DNA of 64,000 bases from Candidatus Pyrohabitans jungbluthii (lineage in GTDB: Archaea; Hydrothermarchaeota; Hydrothermarchaeia; Hydrothermarchaeales; BMS3B), in NCBI GenBank assembly GCA_002010065.2, contig MTMD02000006.1, forward strand, positions 15,133 through 79,132. The letters are read 5' to 3'. Positions 41,791 to 49,906 of this stretch are shown piece after piece. The first letter of the stretch is position 1. Every line of letters starts with the position of its first letter. The position numbers were made by a program, and so were the translations under genes. The notes under the pieces were generated by a model. The model was not told the DNA's origin. It searched no databases and saw only the letters and a list, made by a program, of their open reading frames with translations.

Positions 41791-42159
41791 TTGGCAGCCA
41801 CTATCGACGACGTGAGGGCACAGATTGGCGACACCGACCCAGACAACTACATCTTCGGCGACCCTGAGATCCAGAGCGCTCTGGACGAAGCTCAAGCAAT
41901 CATAGAGGCGGAAGGGGGAAATGTTAGCAGTATACTGGGCAAGAGGGCGCAGAAGCTGCTCGCCGCCGCCTTCCTGGTTGACATGAAGACCGGGAACATA
42001 AAAGAGCGCAACGTCAAAACAATCCGCGAGGGCGATGCCTCGCTGGACTTTGAAGACCTCTCTGCGAAGGCTAAGGAGTGGCGCGCCGAAGCTGAGAGGC
42101 TGATTGACAAGCTCAGACCTCTGCCCTTTGGTGTGACCAACGATTTCTTCAGTGAGTGA
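41791..42159 (+). CDS. Head-tail connector (adaptor) protein
   Basis: 122 residues from TTG 41791. Helical, with DDVRAQIGDTDPDNYIFGDPEIQSALDEAQ and SILGKRAQKLLAAAFLVDMKTG, the pattern of gp6/gp15-like adaptors that ring the portal. Its end overlaps the next gene as GTGA. Confidence 0.7.
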   Translation: MAATIDDVRAQIGDTDPDNYIFGDPEIQSALDEAQAIIEAEGGNVSSILGKRAQKLLAAAFLVDMKTGNIKERNVKTIREGDASLDFEDLSAKAKEWRAEAERLIDKLRPLPFGVTNDFFSE

Positions 42160-42521
42160 AAATGTTCTCGGCTTTAGACTGGCCCTATAAAATTGAGCTG
42201 GTAAGAATCACAGAGGGCTACACCGACCAGAGCACTGGTGACTATATCCCTCCCCAGGAGAGCGTGGTGGAGATAAAGGGACACATCAGCGATGTTACGG
42301 TCAAAGACCTGCAGCGTGCACCGGAAGGGCTCTATGAGCTGGGCGACAGAAGGCTCTACGTAGCTAAGAGCTACGGCATCGCCGAGGGAGATATAATCAA
42401 AATCACAGAGGCGGACGGCTCAGTGAGCGAGTGGAAAGTTGTGCGCAGGGAGAGAAGCTACGGCTTGCTTGAGAGGTACGCAGCCTCGAGAGAGGCGTTT
42501 CTGCTCAGGCGGAGACAATGA
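42156..42521 (+). CDS. Head closure protein
   Basis: 121 residues from GTG 42156 (overlap GTGA); ATG 42162 is the alternative. Beta-barrel pattern VEIKGHISDVTVKDLQ, GDRRLYVAKSYGIAEGDIIKI, VSEWKVVRRERSYG is typical of SPP1 gp16-like stoppers that seal the head. Order adaptor, stopper, tail completion is canonical. Confidence 0.65.
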   Translation: MKMFSALDWPYKIELVRITEGYTDQSTGDYIPPQESVVEIKGHISDVTVKDLQRAPEGLYELGDRRLYVAKSYGIAEGDIIKITEADGSVSEWKVVRRERSYGLLERYAASREAFLLRRRQ

Positions 42522-43027
42522 GCAAAGTAGAAGACAAGAACAACATCCCCAAGCTTGTGGCTGATTTTGAGAAGATCCTCGATCGCGTCGCAGCGAAGAT
42601 TGCGATGTACCTCGAGCAGAAGATCCTTGACAAGATGGAGTCTGGCGACGCCTCCTGGCCGGAGCTGCATCCCTTCACCGTCTCAAGGAAAGGCAGCACA
42701 AAGGCGTGGATCGACACCGGAGAGCTGAGGAATCAGATCACGCACCGCATCACGGGCAAAAGCATGAGCAGGACCATAAAGGTCGGCATCTTCCAGAGCA
42801 AGAAGGCTTTCATAGCGCTAGTCCTCGAGGAAGGGGCAACGATAAGAGTGAGTGAGAGGATGCGGAAGTTCCTCCATGCCCAGGGGCTACACCTCAAGCA
42901 AAGTACGTCAGAACTCCACATCCCACCGAGACCTCTTTTCACGCTGGTTTTCGACATGGAGGAAGAGAAAATTCTTAAAATAGCGCGGCAGGCTCTCGAG
43001 GAAGAGCTGAATCGCTACACCCTCTGA
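42518..43027 (+). CDS. Virion morphogenesis / tail completion protein (Mu gpG-like)
   Basis: 169 residues. SWPELHPFTVSRKGSTKAWIDTGELRNQITHRI is the signature of the phage virion-morphogenesis/HK97 gp10-type family. A TIKVGIF... and IPPRPLF... block follows, as in that family. It joins head and tail. It overlaps the previous gene by 4 bp and its stop lies next to late promoter copy 5. Confidence 0.75.
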   Translation: MSKVEDKNNIPKLVADFEKILDRVAAKIAMYLEQKILDKMESGDASWPELHPFTVSRKGSTKAWIDTGELRNQITHRITGKSMSRTIKVGIFQSKKAFIALVLEEGATIRVSERMRKFLHAQGLHLKQSTSELHIPPRPLFTLVFDMEEEKILKIARQALEEELNRYTL

Positions 43028-43040
43028 CTTTGCTTTTTAT
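43024..43040 (+). promoter_or_regulatory. Late promoter copy 5 (tail terminator)
   Basis: CTGACTTTGCTTTTTAT, overlapping the previous stop codon; its end is 24 nt before ATG 43064 (leaderless). Confidence 0.7.
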
Positions 43041-43063
43041 GTTCTGTGCTGTGAGTGCTTATC

Positions 43064-43606
43064 ATGCTCCCTTCGAGTCTAAAGAAAGAGATCTTCAAAA
43101 GCCTGCCCAAGCAGGTAACAATAGGCAACGACACCCTCAGCATATACGTTGACTACGCTGACAGAGTGAACGTCTCAGAGAAGCTTCGCAGCTATCCCGT
43201 GGTGCTCACTTTGCACTACTTCGGTGACAGGAGGAGCGATGTGGAGAGCCCCCTCAATGACATCCTGGAGATAACCAGCGACGGCGTGGATGTGATCTAC
43301 ACCAAGGGGGAGAGGGAGCGGATCACGCTGCGCATCAACATCCACGCAAAGGACCACAGGGGCGCAGAGTTCCACCACAGGAGCGATGTTGTAGACGCAG
43401 TGGTTGACGAGCTGCTTCTGTGGTACCTCAAGCTAAACATCCCCGGTATAGCCACGCGGGGGAGAAGCGAAGTTGCTGCACTTGACTTCCTCGCAGGCGA
43501 CGGAATAGCGAGGCGGAGGATAGACTTCTACCTCGCCTATACGCTGAGCTACCAGGAGACGGTCACCACCATTGAGACCATTAACTACGAGGTCCAGCAG
43601 GGCTGA
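43064..43606 (+). CDS. Tail terminator-like protein
   Basis: 180 residues from ATG 43064. Mixed alpha/beta with VVLTLHYFGDRRSDVESPLNDILE and RINIHAKDHRGAEFHHRSDVVDAVVDELLLW. By position (after tail completion, before sheath) and size it is the tail terminator or a neck protein that caps the tail tube. Position carries most of the weight. Confidence 0.6.
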   Translation: MLPSSLKKEIFKSLPKQVTIGNDTLSIYVDYADRVNVSEKLRSYPVVLTLHYFGDRRSDVESPLNDILEITSDGVDVIYTKGERERITLRINIHAKDHRGAEFHHRSDVVDAVVDELLLWYLKLNIPGIATRGRSEVAALDFLAGDGIARRRIDFYLAYTLSYQETVTTIETINYEVQQG

Positions 43607-43610
43607 TTTT

Positions 43611-43628
43611 CTGACTTTCCTTTTTAAA
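43611..43628 (+). promoter_or_regulatory. Late promoter copy 6 (sheath)
   Basis: CTGACTTTCCTTTTTAAA; the sheath ATG lies 50 nt downstream with its own GGAGG site, so this message has a leader. Confidence 0.7.
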
Positions 43629-43677
43629 CCTCTGCATTCAGCTTAAGCTTAAAAGCCGAAACTGGAGGAAGTAAGAG

Positions 43678-44757
43678 ATGCCGACGTCGGATAGCGCAAT
43701 CCAAATCAACGTAGCTGATGCAACTTCGGCTTCTAAGGCCGAAACCTACGGCGAGGTAATTGTGATCGGCGAGGACAGCGACAATCTCGCGGACTTCAAC
43801 ACTGTATACACCTACTATAGCCAGAGCGAGGTTGAGCAGAAGTTCGGCGCTACTTCACCGATATCGCAGGCTACATCGAAGATTTTCGCCCAGGGCGTGG
43901 ACCACGTGAAGGTGGTTAACGCCCTAAAGGACGACGGAGCAGGCGGCTCCGTTGCGGATTATAACACGGTGCTCAACTCCCTGGTGAGCGAGCAAGTTGA
44001 CTACGACATAATAGTCCCGACGATAGACGCCAGCGATGCCAACATGCCAACGCTTGTGAGCCACGCAGGCAGCGAGAAGAAGGTGCTCATCATACCGGAC
44101 ATAGGGGATAAAGCTACCGTGGAAGCCAACATCGGGGCTCTCACGGCAAACGAGTACTGCTTTGCTATTGCTCACGATGATGCAACGCTTGCACCAGGAG
44201 AACTTGCGGGCGCTGCCGCTGGCGTGCTCGGCGTGCTCCGCCCTTGGGTGCCTCCGGAGTGGCATGAGGTGCAGGGCATAAGTGCTGCGAGCTACGCCCC
44301 CAGCGATGTCGATGCCCTCGAGGGCAGCAACATCAACACCGTCATAACTGTGGCGCAGCGCAGCGTGATAAGCGGAGCCAAGAGCCTCACGGGCAGCTTT
44401 ATAGACATCCCGCGCACTAAGATCTACCTCGCCAAGGAGATCAAAAACGCCCTGGTGAACCTGAAGATCCGCCTCGCCAACATGGGGCGCAAGATACCTT
44501 ACTCGCCGGCGGGGCTGGACATGATCAAGGCGACAATCGAGGGGGTCTGCAGAGCTGCTCAGACTCTGGGCGCGCTGAGAGCTGATTACGTGGACGGGAA
44601 AGGCAACCTCGTGAAGGGCTTCCTTGTGAGCGTGCCAAGCTATGACTCAATACCAGACAGCGACAAGAGCAACCGCGTGCTCAACAACGTTTCCGTGACT
44701 GCATACCTGAGCGGCAGCATCAGCAAGATCACGCTTGACCTGGTCATAACGCTATGA
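43678..44757 (+). CDS. Contractile tail sheath protein
   Basis: 359 residues. GEVIVIGEDSDNLADFNTVYTYYSQSEVEQKFGATSPISQATSKIFAQG is the usual N-terminal sheath domain. The C-terminus has FIDIPRTKIYLAKEIKNALVNLKIRLANMGRKIPYSPAGLDMIKATIEG followed by VTAYLSGSISKITLDLVITL, the sheath handshake region. This shows that the virus has a myovirus-type contractile tail. It is shorter than T4 or P2 sheaths but in the range of minimal ones. Confidence 0.9.
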   Translation: MPTSDSAIQINVADATSASKAETYGEVIVIGEDSDNLADFNTVYTYYSQSEVEQKFGATSPISQATSKIFAQGVDHVKVVNALKDDGAGGSVADYNTVLNSLVSEQVDYDIIVPTIDASDANMPTLVSHAGSEKKVLIIPDIGDKATVEANIGALTANEYCFAIAHDDATLAPGELAGAAAGVLGVLRPWVPPEWHEVQGISAASYAPSDVDALEGSNINTVITVAQRSVISGAKSLTGSFIDIPRTKIYLAKEIKNALVNLKIRLANMGRKIPYSPAGLDMIKATIEGVCRAAQTLGALRADYVDGKGNLVKGFLVSVPSYDSIPDSDKSNRVLNNVSVTAYLSGSISKITLDLVITL

Positions 44758-44767
44758 GGTGATTGAA

Positions 44768-45172
44768 GTGGCGCTTGTGGAGTATAGCGTTAAGGATGTA
44801 ACCGTCTTTATCGACGGCGTTGAAGTGGAAGACATCGCAGAACTCACCATCACGCCCAAAGGAGAGGACAACGTAACGCCAGTGAAGGACTGGAGCAATA
44901 GAACAATAGGCTGGAACGTGAAGGATGACACCGACGCAGAGGGCACCATCGGCTTAAAGGCGCAGAGCAAGACCAACCAGCTGCTCATGGACATCGTCAA
45001 AGCCAAGCGCGGCGTGCAGGTCGTTGTGAAGAGCAACAACAAAGAGGCAACGGGCTTCTCGAAGATGAGCATCGACGACTGCCACTTCTCCTGGCCGGAG
45101 TTCAAGCCCGAGGCAGAGGAGCCCACGTGGAGCTGGAAGTTCATAGGCACAAACTTCGATATCGAGTACTGA
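44768..45172 (+). CDS. Tail tube protein
   Basis: 134 residues from GTG 44768 behind GAGGTGATT; an upstream GTG at 44759 is also open. Beta-rich tube fold: VTVFIDGVEVEDIAELTITPKGEDNVTPVKD, DAEGTIGLKAQSKTNQLLMD and FSWPEFKPEAEEPTWSWKFIG. Position directly after the sheath is canonical. Confidence 0.8.
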   Translation: MALVEYSVKDVTVFIDGVEVEDIAELTITPKGEDNVTPVKDWSNRTIGWNVKDDTDAEGTIGLKAQSKTNQLLMDIVKAKRGVQVVVKSNNKEATGFSKMSIDDCHFSWPEFKPEAEEPTWSWKFIGTNFDIEY

Positions 45173-45182
45173 GGTGGTGTAG

Positions 45183-45494
45183 ATGGCAAAGAAGGGCATT
45201 GATTATTCTAAGATATATGTGGCAGACGATCCTATAACAATCGAAGTGAACGGAGTGGAATTCAAGCTAAAGGAACTGAGTTCCGGAGAGTACTATGATA
45301 TCCTTGAATCCTGCAGCCGTGGAAGTGATTTTGACAGGAAAAAGTACAGCCATAAGCTCGTCCAAGCTGCTGTGATAGAGCCAGATATTAACGCAGCAAA
45401 ATTAAAACCTGGTGTGTTAGCAGTATTGGTCAACGAAGTCGAAAATTCTCTGGGTCTCTCTGAGGAGGCATTGCGTCACATTAAAAAAAAGTAG
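45183..45494 (+). CDS. Tail assembly chaperone, zero-frame product
   Basis: 103 residues, comparable to gpG/gp13-type chaperones: an N-terminal beta hairpin (ITIEVNGVEFKLKELSSGEYYDILE) and helices. It stops at TAG 45492-45494, straight after an A8G run that would allow a -1 shift into a 60-residue extension. Located between tube and tape measure, the usual site. It chaperones the tape measure protein. The gene is visibly more AT-rich than the sheath and tube genes. Confidence 0.75.
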   Translation: MAKKGIDYSKIYVADDPITIEVNGVEFKLKELSSGEYYDILESCSRGSDFDRKKYSHKLVQAAVIEPDINAAKLKPGVLAVLVNEVENSLGLSEEALRHIKKK

Positions 45495-45673
45495 AATCTA
45501 AGTTTCATCTTTACTTTTTAGCTGAACAATTCGGCGACTTAGAATTGGAAAGGGTCAATAAGCTGCCCATTCACCGTGTTTTAGAGTGGCTTGAATATTT
45601 CAAGCAGAAGCATGAAAAAGTTAAGGCAATTACTATTGATAGCTCAGAGGGACACACGTTCAGGTTTTCTTAG
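45183..45673 (+). CDS. Tail assembly chaperone, -1 frameshift product
   Basis: Zero frame to AAG 45489-45491, then -1 frame from 45491 to TAG 45671-45673. This adds about 60 residues (VESKFHLYFLAEQFGDLELE..., ending GHTFRFS) to give about 163. The slip site is A-AAA-AAG at 45485-45491. The extension has no start codon or ribosome binding site of its own. The arrangement is the one used by lambda G/GT and many phages. Confidence 0.7.
45485..45491 (+). promoter_or_regulatory. Slippery heptamer A-AAA-AAG
   Basis: Part of a run of eight A then G (45483-45491) in the correct zero-frame phase for a -1 shift, one codon before the zero-frame stop. Confidence 0.65.
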
Positions 45674-46216
45674 CTATTCATTATTGTAAAATTGTGCTAT
45701 TTTTTGTAAATGATATTCTGAAGGTTGTTTACATTCTGATTTGTCTTTCCAATTTTGAGAAATTTCACGCCTACACACATCTTCCAAAATCAATTGAATT
45801 GCCTCGAATGCTGTCATACCTTCAGACATTATTATACGATCATCTTTCTTTAGGGTCCCATATTCCCCTCCTCTAGGTTCCCACTTGTAGGGTATGGTAG
45901 CCCCATTACCACACACTAAAACCATTGAAATACTTTCAAACATTTTTTCAGGTATATATTTTCTTGATCGAGGCGATCTCCCCACTGGATGGAAGACTAT
46001 TTCGAGTTTCGTATTGGTAAAAAATTTATTGACTATTTTATTTGATTCATAATCAAAAAACTCAAAGTTCTCAAGTACTATCTTTTTCTCGTCGTAAAAA
46101 AAACCTCTAATGGATAAATTCATATAGACTTCTTTCCATCGTGTTTCAATTTCGTTCCTTAATTTTTCAACTATCTTATCAATCTCTTTAATAACAAAAC
46201 TTAAGTGTCTACTCAT
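45674..46216 (-). CDS. Accessory (cargo) protein 1, unknown
   Basis: 180 residues, AT-rich gene on the strand opposite to the virion genes. Helical start (about 1-30), then a beta-rich middle (EIVFHPVGRSPRSRKYIPEKMFESISMVLVCGNGATIPYKW), and a C-terminal helix with ECK. Its end abuts the end of the chaperone extension exactly. It overlaps the cargo 2 gene by 8 bp, so the pair is one operon. I do not recognise it. Confidence 0.55.
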   Translation of the reverse strand: MSRHLSFVIKEIDKIVEKLRNEIETRWKEVYMNLSIRGFFYDEKKIVLENFEFFDYESNKIVNKFFTNTKLEIVFHPVGRSPRSRKYIPEKMFESISMVLVCGNGATIPYKWEPRGGEYGTLKKDDRIIMSEGMTAFEAIQLILEDVCRREISQNWKDKSECKQPSEYHLQKIAQFYNNE

Positions 46217-46964
46217 TAAACCTCCCCAATTCTACAGAATAGAAATATTCTACTAGTAACCCTGGACTCACATTTCTGTTTCTTCTCCAACTTGTAATAA
46301 TTTTATTCTTAAGTCTATCTGTATTTGTTGAGGTAATCCTGGTTGGGGAGATAGGTAGATACCAACCATTATTTATAGCAGTTTCTATAACTTTAGGAGC
46401 CTCCTCATAAAGCCAATCTATTGTTTTTATTACATAGTTTTTATCTCTTCTATGAATAAAGAACCTATATATCTTCTCCATAGCAAATACCCAATCAAAA
46501 ATTTCGTCATATAATCCAGCAATTATTATCGACTTAAGTGTTGGGATTTTAGGCTTTATTTCTAATTCTGGAAAGAATCTTATAATGGAATCATCAATAT
46601 ATAATAAATGGGCAAATTTTATAACATACTCAAATCCATAAATATGAGCATAATCTTTGAATAAGTTTTCGTAATGCAATTTTGTAATATGGTCATACAT
46701 GTTGTATTTAGATCCCATGGTCTTAACTGTGATCTCAATGTAATCAGAATATTTTATAATAAAAGGTTCCATCTCTTTTAACATTTTGTCTACTTTGTTT
46801 AAAGTCTCTTCTTCGAATATTTCAAGTTCATTGTATTTAAAGAATGGCAGTGCTTTCCATTCTCTAATAAATTCCTCTTTACTGGGTCTGCCAAAAGATG
46901 GTCCAGAAGGGTGATACACACCAATTTTTGGATGATAAACAGAAACAACATTAACGGACGCCAT
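46209..46964 (-). CDS. Accessory (cargo) protein 2, unknown
   Basis: 251 residues, Tyr- and Ile-rich, mostly helical, with no membrane span and no nucleotide-binding motif I can see. KYSDYIEITVKTMG and DEIFDWVFAMEKIYRFFIHRRDK are typical stretches. Upstream of the cargo 1 gene in a two-gene unit that begins behind the AT-rich 46965-47211 region. A defence or exclusion role is inferred from location only. Confidence 0.55.
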   Translation of the reverse strand: MASVNVVSVYHPKIGVYHPSGPSFGRPSKEEFIREWKALPFFKYNELEIFEEETLNKVDKMLKEMEPFIIKYSDYIEITVKTMGSKYNMYDHITKLHYENLFKDYAHIYGFEYVIKFAHLLYIDDSIIRFFPELEIKPKIPTLKSIIIAGLYDEIFDWVFAMEKIYRFFIHRRDKNYVIKTIDWLYEEAPKVIETAINNGWYLPISPTRITSTNTDRLKNKIITSWRRNRNVSPGLLVEYFYSVELGRFNE

Positions 46965-47211
46965 GTATTAGCCTCCAACCTTACATCATTAATTACCTCA
47001 CCTTTTTGCGCCCACCCAACTATATCATATACCTATATCTCTATCATCTATCATAACTTATACCCATATCACCGTATATGTTTATTGTATATTGTATATA
47101 CCTATACTTTCGTATAGTTACACCAACTCTTTGATATATAAAATTTATTGTTCGGTTGTCTGCAAAGCCTTGGCAATCACGTTGATGTTGCAGTCCTGGG
47201 CATCGGGGTTA
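46965..47211. other. AT-rich intergenic region between cargo units
   Basis: Contains repeated ATACCTATA/TATCAT-type sequence, a palindrome CTATAC-TTTC-GTATAG (47102-47117) and several TATA-like stretches (TATATAAAATTT near 47135). It probably holds the promoter of the 46964 gene and the end of the 47823 gene. No ORF is supported. Confidence 0.5.
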
Positions 47212-47823
47212 TTACTGATATGCTTTATCCACATCTTCCTCTAGCTCTTTCAGTCTCTTTTTTAATCTCTCATATTCCTCCTTATCAATACTCCTAGCTT
47301 TTTTTAATTCTTGTATTTCTTGATATATCTCATCCAATTTCGCCTCAATATTCGCCAACCTGTCTGTGCGATAACTTGTATAATAAATTGGTAGTTTCTC
47401 ATATTGTAGCTGTAATTTTTCTATTTTGGGTAAGACTTTGCTTAAATTCTGATGGACTTCTGCGAATTGCTGAGCGATTTTCAAAGTTTTTAGAACAGGA
47501 ATTTGAAGCTCTCTATATAGAGATATTGTTTTAGAGATTGACGAAATAGCTGCCATAGTATTCGCCAAACTTTTTTCTAATCTATCAAGCTCAGGGTATT
47601 TTTCATGATATTCACTCAAAATTTGTTTTGCTTTTTCTTTTATTGAAATGTCATCTGATTTTGAGAGTTCCTTTGCTATGAAGTAAGCTTCAATCGGGAG
47701 TGTATCTAAATGTCGCTTTATCAAGTCTAAGCATTCCAAATGTGTATCCTCATCTTTTGCTTTCTCCTTGATTTCTTCCATAATTTTTTGAGCATCTTTT
47801 GAAGAGACCAACTTTTCTGACAT
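47212..47823 (-). CDS. Accessory (cargo) coiled-coil protein 3
   Basis: 203 residues from ATG 47823 behind GGTGA; GTG 47832 and 47835 are also open. Almost all helix: a HEAT-like start (THLECLDLIKRHLDTLPIEAYFIAKELSK), then coiled coils at about 75-105 and 150-200 rich in Glu/Lys/Leu. It follows the small membrane protein gene by overlap. Such a coiled-coil plus membrane pair is a common form of two-part exclusion systems, but this is inference. Confidence 0.55.
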   Translation of the reverse strand: MSEKLVSSKDAQKIMEEIKEKAKDEDTHLECLDLIKRHLDTLPIEAYFIAKELSKSDDISIKEKAKQILSEYHEKYPELDRLEKSLANTMAAISSISKTISLYRELQIPVLKTLKIAQQFAEVHQNLSKVLPKIEKLQLQYEKLPIYYTSYRTDRLANIEAKLDEIYQEIQELKKARSIDKEEYERLKKRLKELEEDVDKAYQ

Positions 47824-47828
47824 ATTTT

Positions 47829-48056
47829 TCACCACACTTTAAGTATAAGAGCCACAGTTAGAATGATTATAAAAACTACACTTCCCGCAATCCCTGAACT
47901 TTTGCTAATTTTAAATAAACCCGCAAAATATACTCCAATTAATCCGTATGCCACCGCCCACAGTATTAGAGTATTTGATGTAAGTGCATCCACTATTGTG
48001 ATTATTACCAACCATAGCAGAATAAAACCAACTGTGTATCCAGTAGCTACCCCCAT
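47829..48056 (-). CDS. Accessory (cargo) small membrane protein 4
   Basis: 75 residues with two or three membrane helices. It starts inside late promoter copy 7, which faces the other way to the tape measure gene. It overlaps the coiled-coil gene start region and is surely co-transcribed with it. Unknown. Confidence 0.55.
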   Translation of the reverse strand: MGVATGYTVGFILLWLVIITIVDALTSNTLILWAVAYGLIGVYFAGLFKISKSSGIAGSVVFIIILTVALILKVW

Positions 48057-48074
48057 GACTTTATTTTATAAATA
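48055..48074 (+). promoter_or_regulatory. Late promoter copy 7 (tape measure)
   Basis: ATGACTTTATTTTATAAATA, a variant of the late promoter (first C replaced by A). The TATA end at about 48072 is 24 nt before ATG 48096 (leaderless). It overlaps the start of the divergent cargo gene. Confidence 0.6.
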
Positions 48075-48095
48075 GGGCCTATAAAAAAGTTTTCT

Positions 48096-49844
48096 ATGCC
48101 TTCAGTAAGAGACCTCTTTCTTAGGATCGGACTTCATGACACCGCATCTGGGAAGATGTTGAAAATAATGAAAAGTTCTGATGCAGTGCATAAACAATTC
48201 CAGAAAGTGGGTAGTAGCGCGGAAAAATTAGGCAAGCAAATGGGGAGTGTAGCTAAATTCTTTAGAGAAATGGATACAATTGAAAAAGACATTATTAGAG
48301 TATCTCAGCAACATAATAGGGCAGTCAAAAAGCTTGCCCAAGCTTATATAAATCTAAAATGGAAAGTTAAACAGTATAAAAGGGAGGTATTAGCACCAGA
48401 ACTTAGAAAGGTAGGGCGGTTTGCAAGGGAACATGCGCAACAACTAAAAGCAATGGGAGTTGCAGCTACCGCTACTATGAGTGGGCTACTCTGGAAGGCA
48501 CAAACGTACGAGAAATCTTTAGCAACTCTGCGGGCGCTCACTGCTGATAATGCAGAAGAGTATGAATATTATCTATCTTTGATTGAAAAAAATAAGGGAG
48601 GGCTTTTTTCGAAGTCTGATATCGCAGCAACTCTCGCCTATGCTAAGGCCAACCGTCTCACCAGAGAAGAACTTGAGACCCTTCTTCCCTATGCAAAATC
48701 TGCTGCAGCAATGTTTGGTGAGGACTTACAACTTGCCTTCATTGCCATGGTAAGGGCGATGAAATATGGAGAGGCGGAACTTGCAGAGAGAATCGGATTA
48801 CAGCTAAGAGAGAACGCAGTCAACCACATCGCCCTTAAACTCTATGGCAAAAGGCTGTCACAACTTAATGCAGAGCAGAAGCAAAGGGTCATAATGCTTG
48901 CAATCCAGGAGCAGATGGCAGATAAGTTAGGGAAGGAAAATGAGATAATGAAGGAAAACATCGGTAAGATGATGGCCGCACGTGCAGCGATAGATGACCT
49001 CTCTACTGAACTTGGGAAAACCTTATATCCAGCTGTAGGTAAAGCTGCTTCTATTCTTGCACAGCTCCTGCGCACTCTTGATAAAGTGCCATTGCTAAAA
49101 GAGTTCGCCGCAGCGGGGCTTATATTAGCCTCTGCGTTGGGCGCTCTAGGCATCATTGCGGGTCCAGTTAGCACCGCCTTGGGCGTTCTAGGCATCAAAG
49201 CTTTTTGGGCTTCAGTTCAGACGAACGGGCTAACTGTAGCTCTTAAAACTAATCGAATTGTCATGCTTGCATCTACAGCGGCTACGTTTATCTACTCTAA
49301 AGCCCTAAGTGCCGCCAATATCGCAACCAAATTATTTGGCGGCGCTCTGAATTTGCTGAGAGTTGCTGCTATTGGTTTGTGGACAGCTTTAGGACCAATT
49401 GGTATCGGGCTACTGGCATTAGGAGCAATTCTAACAACACTGTGGTTTAAGTCAGATAAATTCAGAGCCATAGTAACCTCATTGGCCAGAGGATTGAGAG
49501 AATATTTGGGCAAAGCTGCTGAATGGGTAAGCTCTAAGATTCAGTGGTTGATTGATGTTCTTACAAACGCTTATGAGAGAATCAAACCATTTATCAGAAT
49601 AGCAAGCTATCTCATGCCAGGGATAGGCGGGGTGAAATTGGCAAGGGAACTCGCAGCTGGCGGATTGGTTCCCTCGCCGAGAGAGCTGGTAGCTTCCACC
49701 ACGACAGTGACCAGGACAACCACAGTGAACCAGAGAAAAATAGAGATCAAGCCTGGTGCGGTGGTCATCAAAGGCGTAAGCGATCCCGAGAAAGCAGCGG
49801 ATTTAGCCATAAAGAAGATACAGAGACTCCTCGCATATAGCTAG
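48096..49844 (+). CDS. Tape measure protein
   Basis: 582 residues. Helical start with coiled coil (about 20-110). A conserved tape-measure core has SLATLRALTADNAEEYEYYLSLIEKNKGG, LSAAMFGEDLQLAFIAMVRAMKYGEAELAERIGL-type sequence. Hydrophobic helices lie at about 325-380 and 425-455. The C-terminal tail (TTTVTRTTTVNQRKIEIKPG) is typical of proteins bound by the baseplate. Its length would set a tail of roughly 85-90 nm by the usual 1.5 angstrom per residue rule. Confidence 0.85.
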   Translation: MPSVRDLFLRIGLHDTASGKMLKIMKSSDAVHKQFQKVGSSAEKLGKQMGSVAKFFREMDTIEKDIIRVSQQHNRAVKKLAQAYINLKWKVKQYKREVLAPELRKVGRFAREHAQQLKAMGVAATATMSGLLWKAQTYEKSLATLRALTADNAEEYEYYLSLIEKNKGGLFSKSDIAATLAYAKANRLTREELETLLPYAKSAAAMFGEDLQLAFIAMVRAMKYGEAELAERIGLQLRENAVNHIALKLYGKRLSQLNAEQKQRVIMLAIQEQMADKLGKENEIMKENIGKMMAARAAIDDLSTELGKTLYPAVGKAASILAQLLRTLDKVPLLKEFAAAGLILASALGALGIIAGPVSTALGVLGIKAFWASVQTNGLTVALKTNRIVMLASTAATFIYSKALSAANIATKLFGGALNLLRVAAIGLWTALGPIGIGLLALGAILTTLWFKSDKFRAIVTSLARGLREYLGKAAEWVSSKIQWLIDVLTNAYERIKPFIRIASYLMPGIGGVKLARELAAGGLVPSPRELVASTTTVTRTTTVNQRKIEIKPGAVVIKGVSDPEKAADLAIKKIQRLLAYS

Positions 49845-49863
49845 ATATTTCACGGGAAATTTT

Positions 49864-49880
49864 CTGACTTCGATTTATAA
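49864..49880 (+). promoter_or_regulatory. Late promoter copy 8 (baseplate)
   Basis: CTGACTTCGATTTATAA; its end is 27 nt before ATG 49907 (leaderless). Confidence 0.65.
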
Positions 49881-49906
49881 CCTCCCGTCTCTCTGATTTT
49901 TTTATC

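Noticed and set aside
45183-45673. The broken chaperone frame considered as a pseudogene
   Set aside because: The break falls exactly on a canonical slippery heptamer at the usual place in a tail chaperone, so programmed frameshifting is the better reading.
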